A stretch of DNA of 64,000 nt. Source: G965197675 sp965197675 (GTDB lineage Bacteria; Chloroflexota; Dehalococcoidia; Plut-88900). Position numbers and translations under genes: made by a program. The stretch's first letter is position 1, and each line of letters begins with the position of its first letter. Under the pieces are notes generated by a model. The model searched no databases. It saw nothing but the letters and a program-made list of their open reading frames with translations, and was not told where the DNA came from. Location: assembly GCA_965197675.1 (NCBI GenBank), contig OZ240221.1, forward strand, positions 1,302,001 through 1,366,000, given 5' to 3'. Positions 63,141 to 64,000 of this stretch are shown here, in pieces.

Positions 63141-63584
63141 CTACCAAGGCTTCCCATCGTCCGGTAGCGCCCCTATCTGTCTAGCAACGTTCAAAGTATC
63201 GTTCCCCAGCCACATCCTCTCTACCTTGCCGTTCTTGAAGAGATAAATGTCGTGTGCCCTCCAATGAACAGGCCGCCCGTGCGGCGGGACGTTTTCCCAT
63301 TCTTTGGTGAATGTCCCGTTGAACTCGCCTCGCAGGACCACTGAATTCTCACCTATGTAGGACTCGTTGACGTCGAAATCGACGTCTGGGAAGGCCTCCA
63401 ACAACGGAGCATGATACTGAGTCTCGAACTTCTCCTTTCCCTCTAGCGTCCTATCTCCCCACCTCCAGTGAGAAGCGACTATATCTTCAGCTAGAAAGTC
63501 GGATGTCCATATCTCCTTTCCAGAGCTGAAGCCCTCCGCGAAGGCCGCCATCGCATCCCTCTGCTCTCTATCGCACATACGCAA
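63141..63584 (-). CDS. SnoaL/NTF2-like protein, copy 2
   Basis: A 147-residue paralogue of the previous entry, closest in VLRGEFNGTFT, GRPVHWRAHDIYLFKNGKVER and the shared C-terminus GALPDDGKPW. The two proteins have the same length and ending, pointing to a recent tandem duplication. The N-terminal part (REQRDAMAAFAEGFSSGKEI) differs more. Substrate is unknown. GGAGG precedes the ATG at 63584. Confidence 0.8.
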   Translation of the reverse strand: MRMCDREQRDAMAAFAEGFSSGKEIWTSDFLAEDIVASHWRWGDRTLEGKEKFETQYHAPLLEAFPDVDFDVNESYIGENSVVLRGEFNGTFTKEWENVPPHGRPVHWRAHDIYLFKNGKVERMWLGNDTLNVARQIGALPDDGKPW

Positions 63585-63661
63585 CCTCCTGGTTCATGAA
63601 TGTATTTCGCTCTATCCGAGACCTAACGGCGTAAGAGGTGAGGAGAAAAGGAGCCAATATT

Positions 63662-63937
63662 CTAGGCCTCTTCCCCGACTGCTACTCGCTTGCTCAGCTC
63701 CCCACTGACCGCGCGAGCGACAAACATTATACCTATGAGGATAAGTAGGCTATTCACAGTCCAGCTCAGCACTCGACTCCATATTATGTATTCGTTGATA
63801 GATAGCCGGTCTAACATAATCAATCGGGTACCGCCGATGCATATGCTGGTCAAAGCCCATAGAAAAGTGATGAGCACAAACACTCTGTGACGCTCATCCA
63901 GGATGGGCACTGTTCGAGGTAGAAACTCCCTGGTCAT
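63662..63937 (-). CDS. Small two-helix membrane protein of unknown function
   Basis: A 91-residue protein with two hydrophobic segments, FVLITFLWALTSICIGGTRLIML and VLSWTVNSLLILIGIMFVARAV, and a charged C-terminus. No family is recognised. It is on the minus strand upstream of the SnoaL-like pair by 77 bases. The sequence beyond 63937 is too short to tell what precedes it. Confidence 0.55.
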   Translation of the reverse strand: MTREFLPRTVPILDERHRVFVLITFLWALTSICIGGTRLIMLDRLSINEYIIWSRVLSWTVNSLLILIGIMFVARAVSGELSKRVAVGEEA

Positions 63938-64000
63938 AGGACCCGCTAAAGGTCGGCCTACCAGAATGCTACCGAAGTCTACACCCGCCGTAATGAAATT

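Overview
The window reads as a chromosome segment of a Chloroflexota bacterium, most likely a Dehalococcoidia/SAR202-type lineage. The 16S rRNA gene has a Chloroflexota-like sequence and stands alone, without a 23S gene behind it. Many catabolic paralogues sit next to each other (amidohydrolases, a CoA transferase, EHN-type epoxide hydrolases, SnoaL-like proteins). Most core genes have moderate GC and use AGG, AGA and ATA codons freely. Taxonomy is inferred by eye, not by tree.

Layout. 1-12.3 kb is a run of plus-strand metabolic genes: the 3' end of an acetate--CoA ligase, DUF429, a menaquinone methyltransferase, a radical SAM/SPASM protein, a VOC protein, a PAP2 membrane enzyme, a PurM-like protein, a HAD phosphatase, an AIM24 protein, an amidohydrolase, an amidase and two adjacent 3-methyladenine glycosylases. 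12.3-15.5 kb (minus) holds a secreted nuclease with a lamin-tail domain, an SDR with a possible regulatory leader, and a DUF4287/SRPBCC gene cut by an amber codon. 15.6-19.6 kb is a GC-richer defence-type island: a large one-piece DNA methyltransferase with a nuclease-like N-terminus, a VapBC pair and REP-like palindromes.

19.7-36.2 kb (minus) is housekeeping. A promoter drives rpoB-rpoC, followed by pyrD, pdxS-pdxT, a GNAT protein, a Ycf45/SpoIIIAA-like ATPase, tmk, a small membrane protein, a transposon remnant and an acyl-CoA ligase. 36.2-41 kb is accessory DNA: a chimeric IS110/IS481 remnant against the rpoB promoter, a 1.27-kaa cadherin/PKD/FN3 surface protein, and two stretches of structured noncoding DNA that could be IS110-type bridge-RNA remnants. 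42-47 kb holds tRNA-Pro(GGG), a methyltransferase, a D-aminoacylase-type amidohydrolase, a CoA transferase and a TPR protein.

47.0-50.0 kb is a self-contained 16S rRNA unit (promoter, RNase III-type processing stem, terminator) bracketed by two direct copies of a decayed IS481-like element. A third copy lies near 21.4 kb. 50-64 kb holds an MFS transporter, the Lhr helicase, a nucleoside hydrolase divergent from a ribokinase (ribonucleoside salvage), two tandem epoxide hydrolases, a TIM-barrel amidohydrolase, a Zn alcohol dehydrogenase, two tandem SnoaL/NTF2-like proteins and a small membrane protein.

No CRISPR array or intact transposase was found. The most unusual items are the transposon-bracketed 16S unit with its long helix 6, the structured DNA around the IS110-type fragment, the candidate attenuator ahead of the SDR gene, and the tandem glycosylase pair in which one copy has lost an active-site glutamate.
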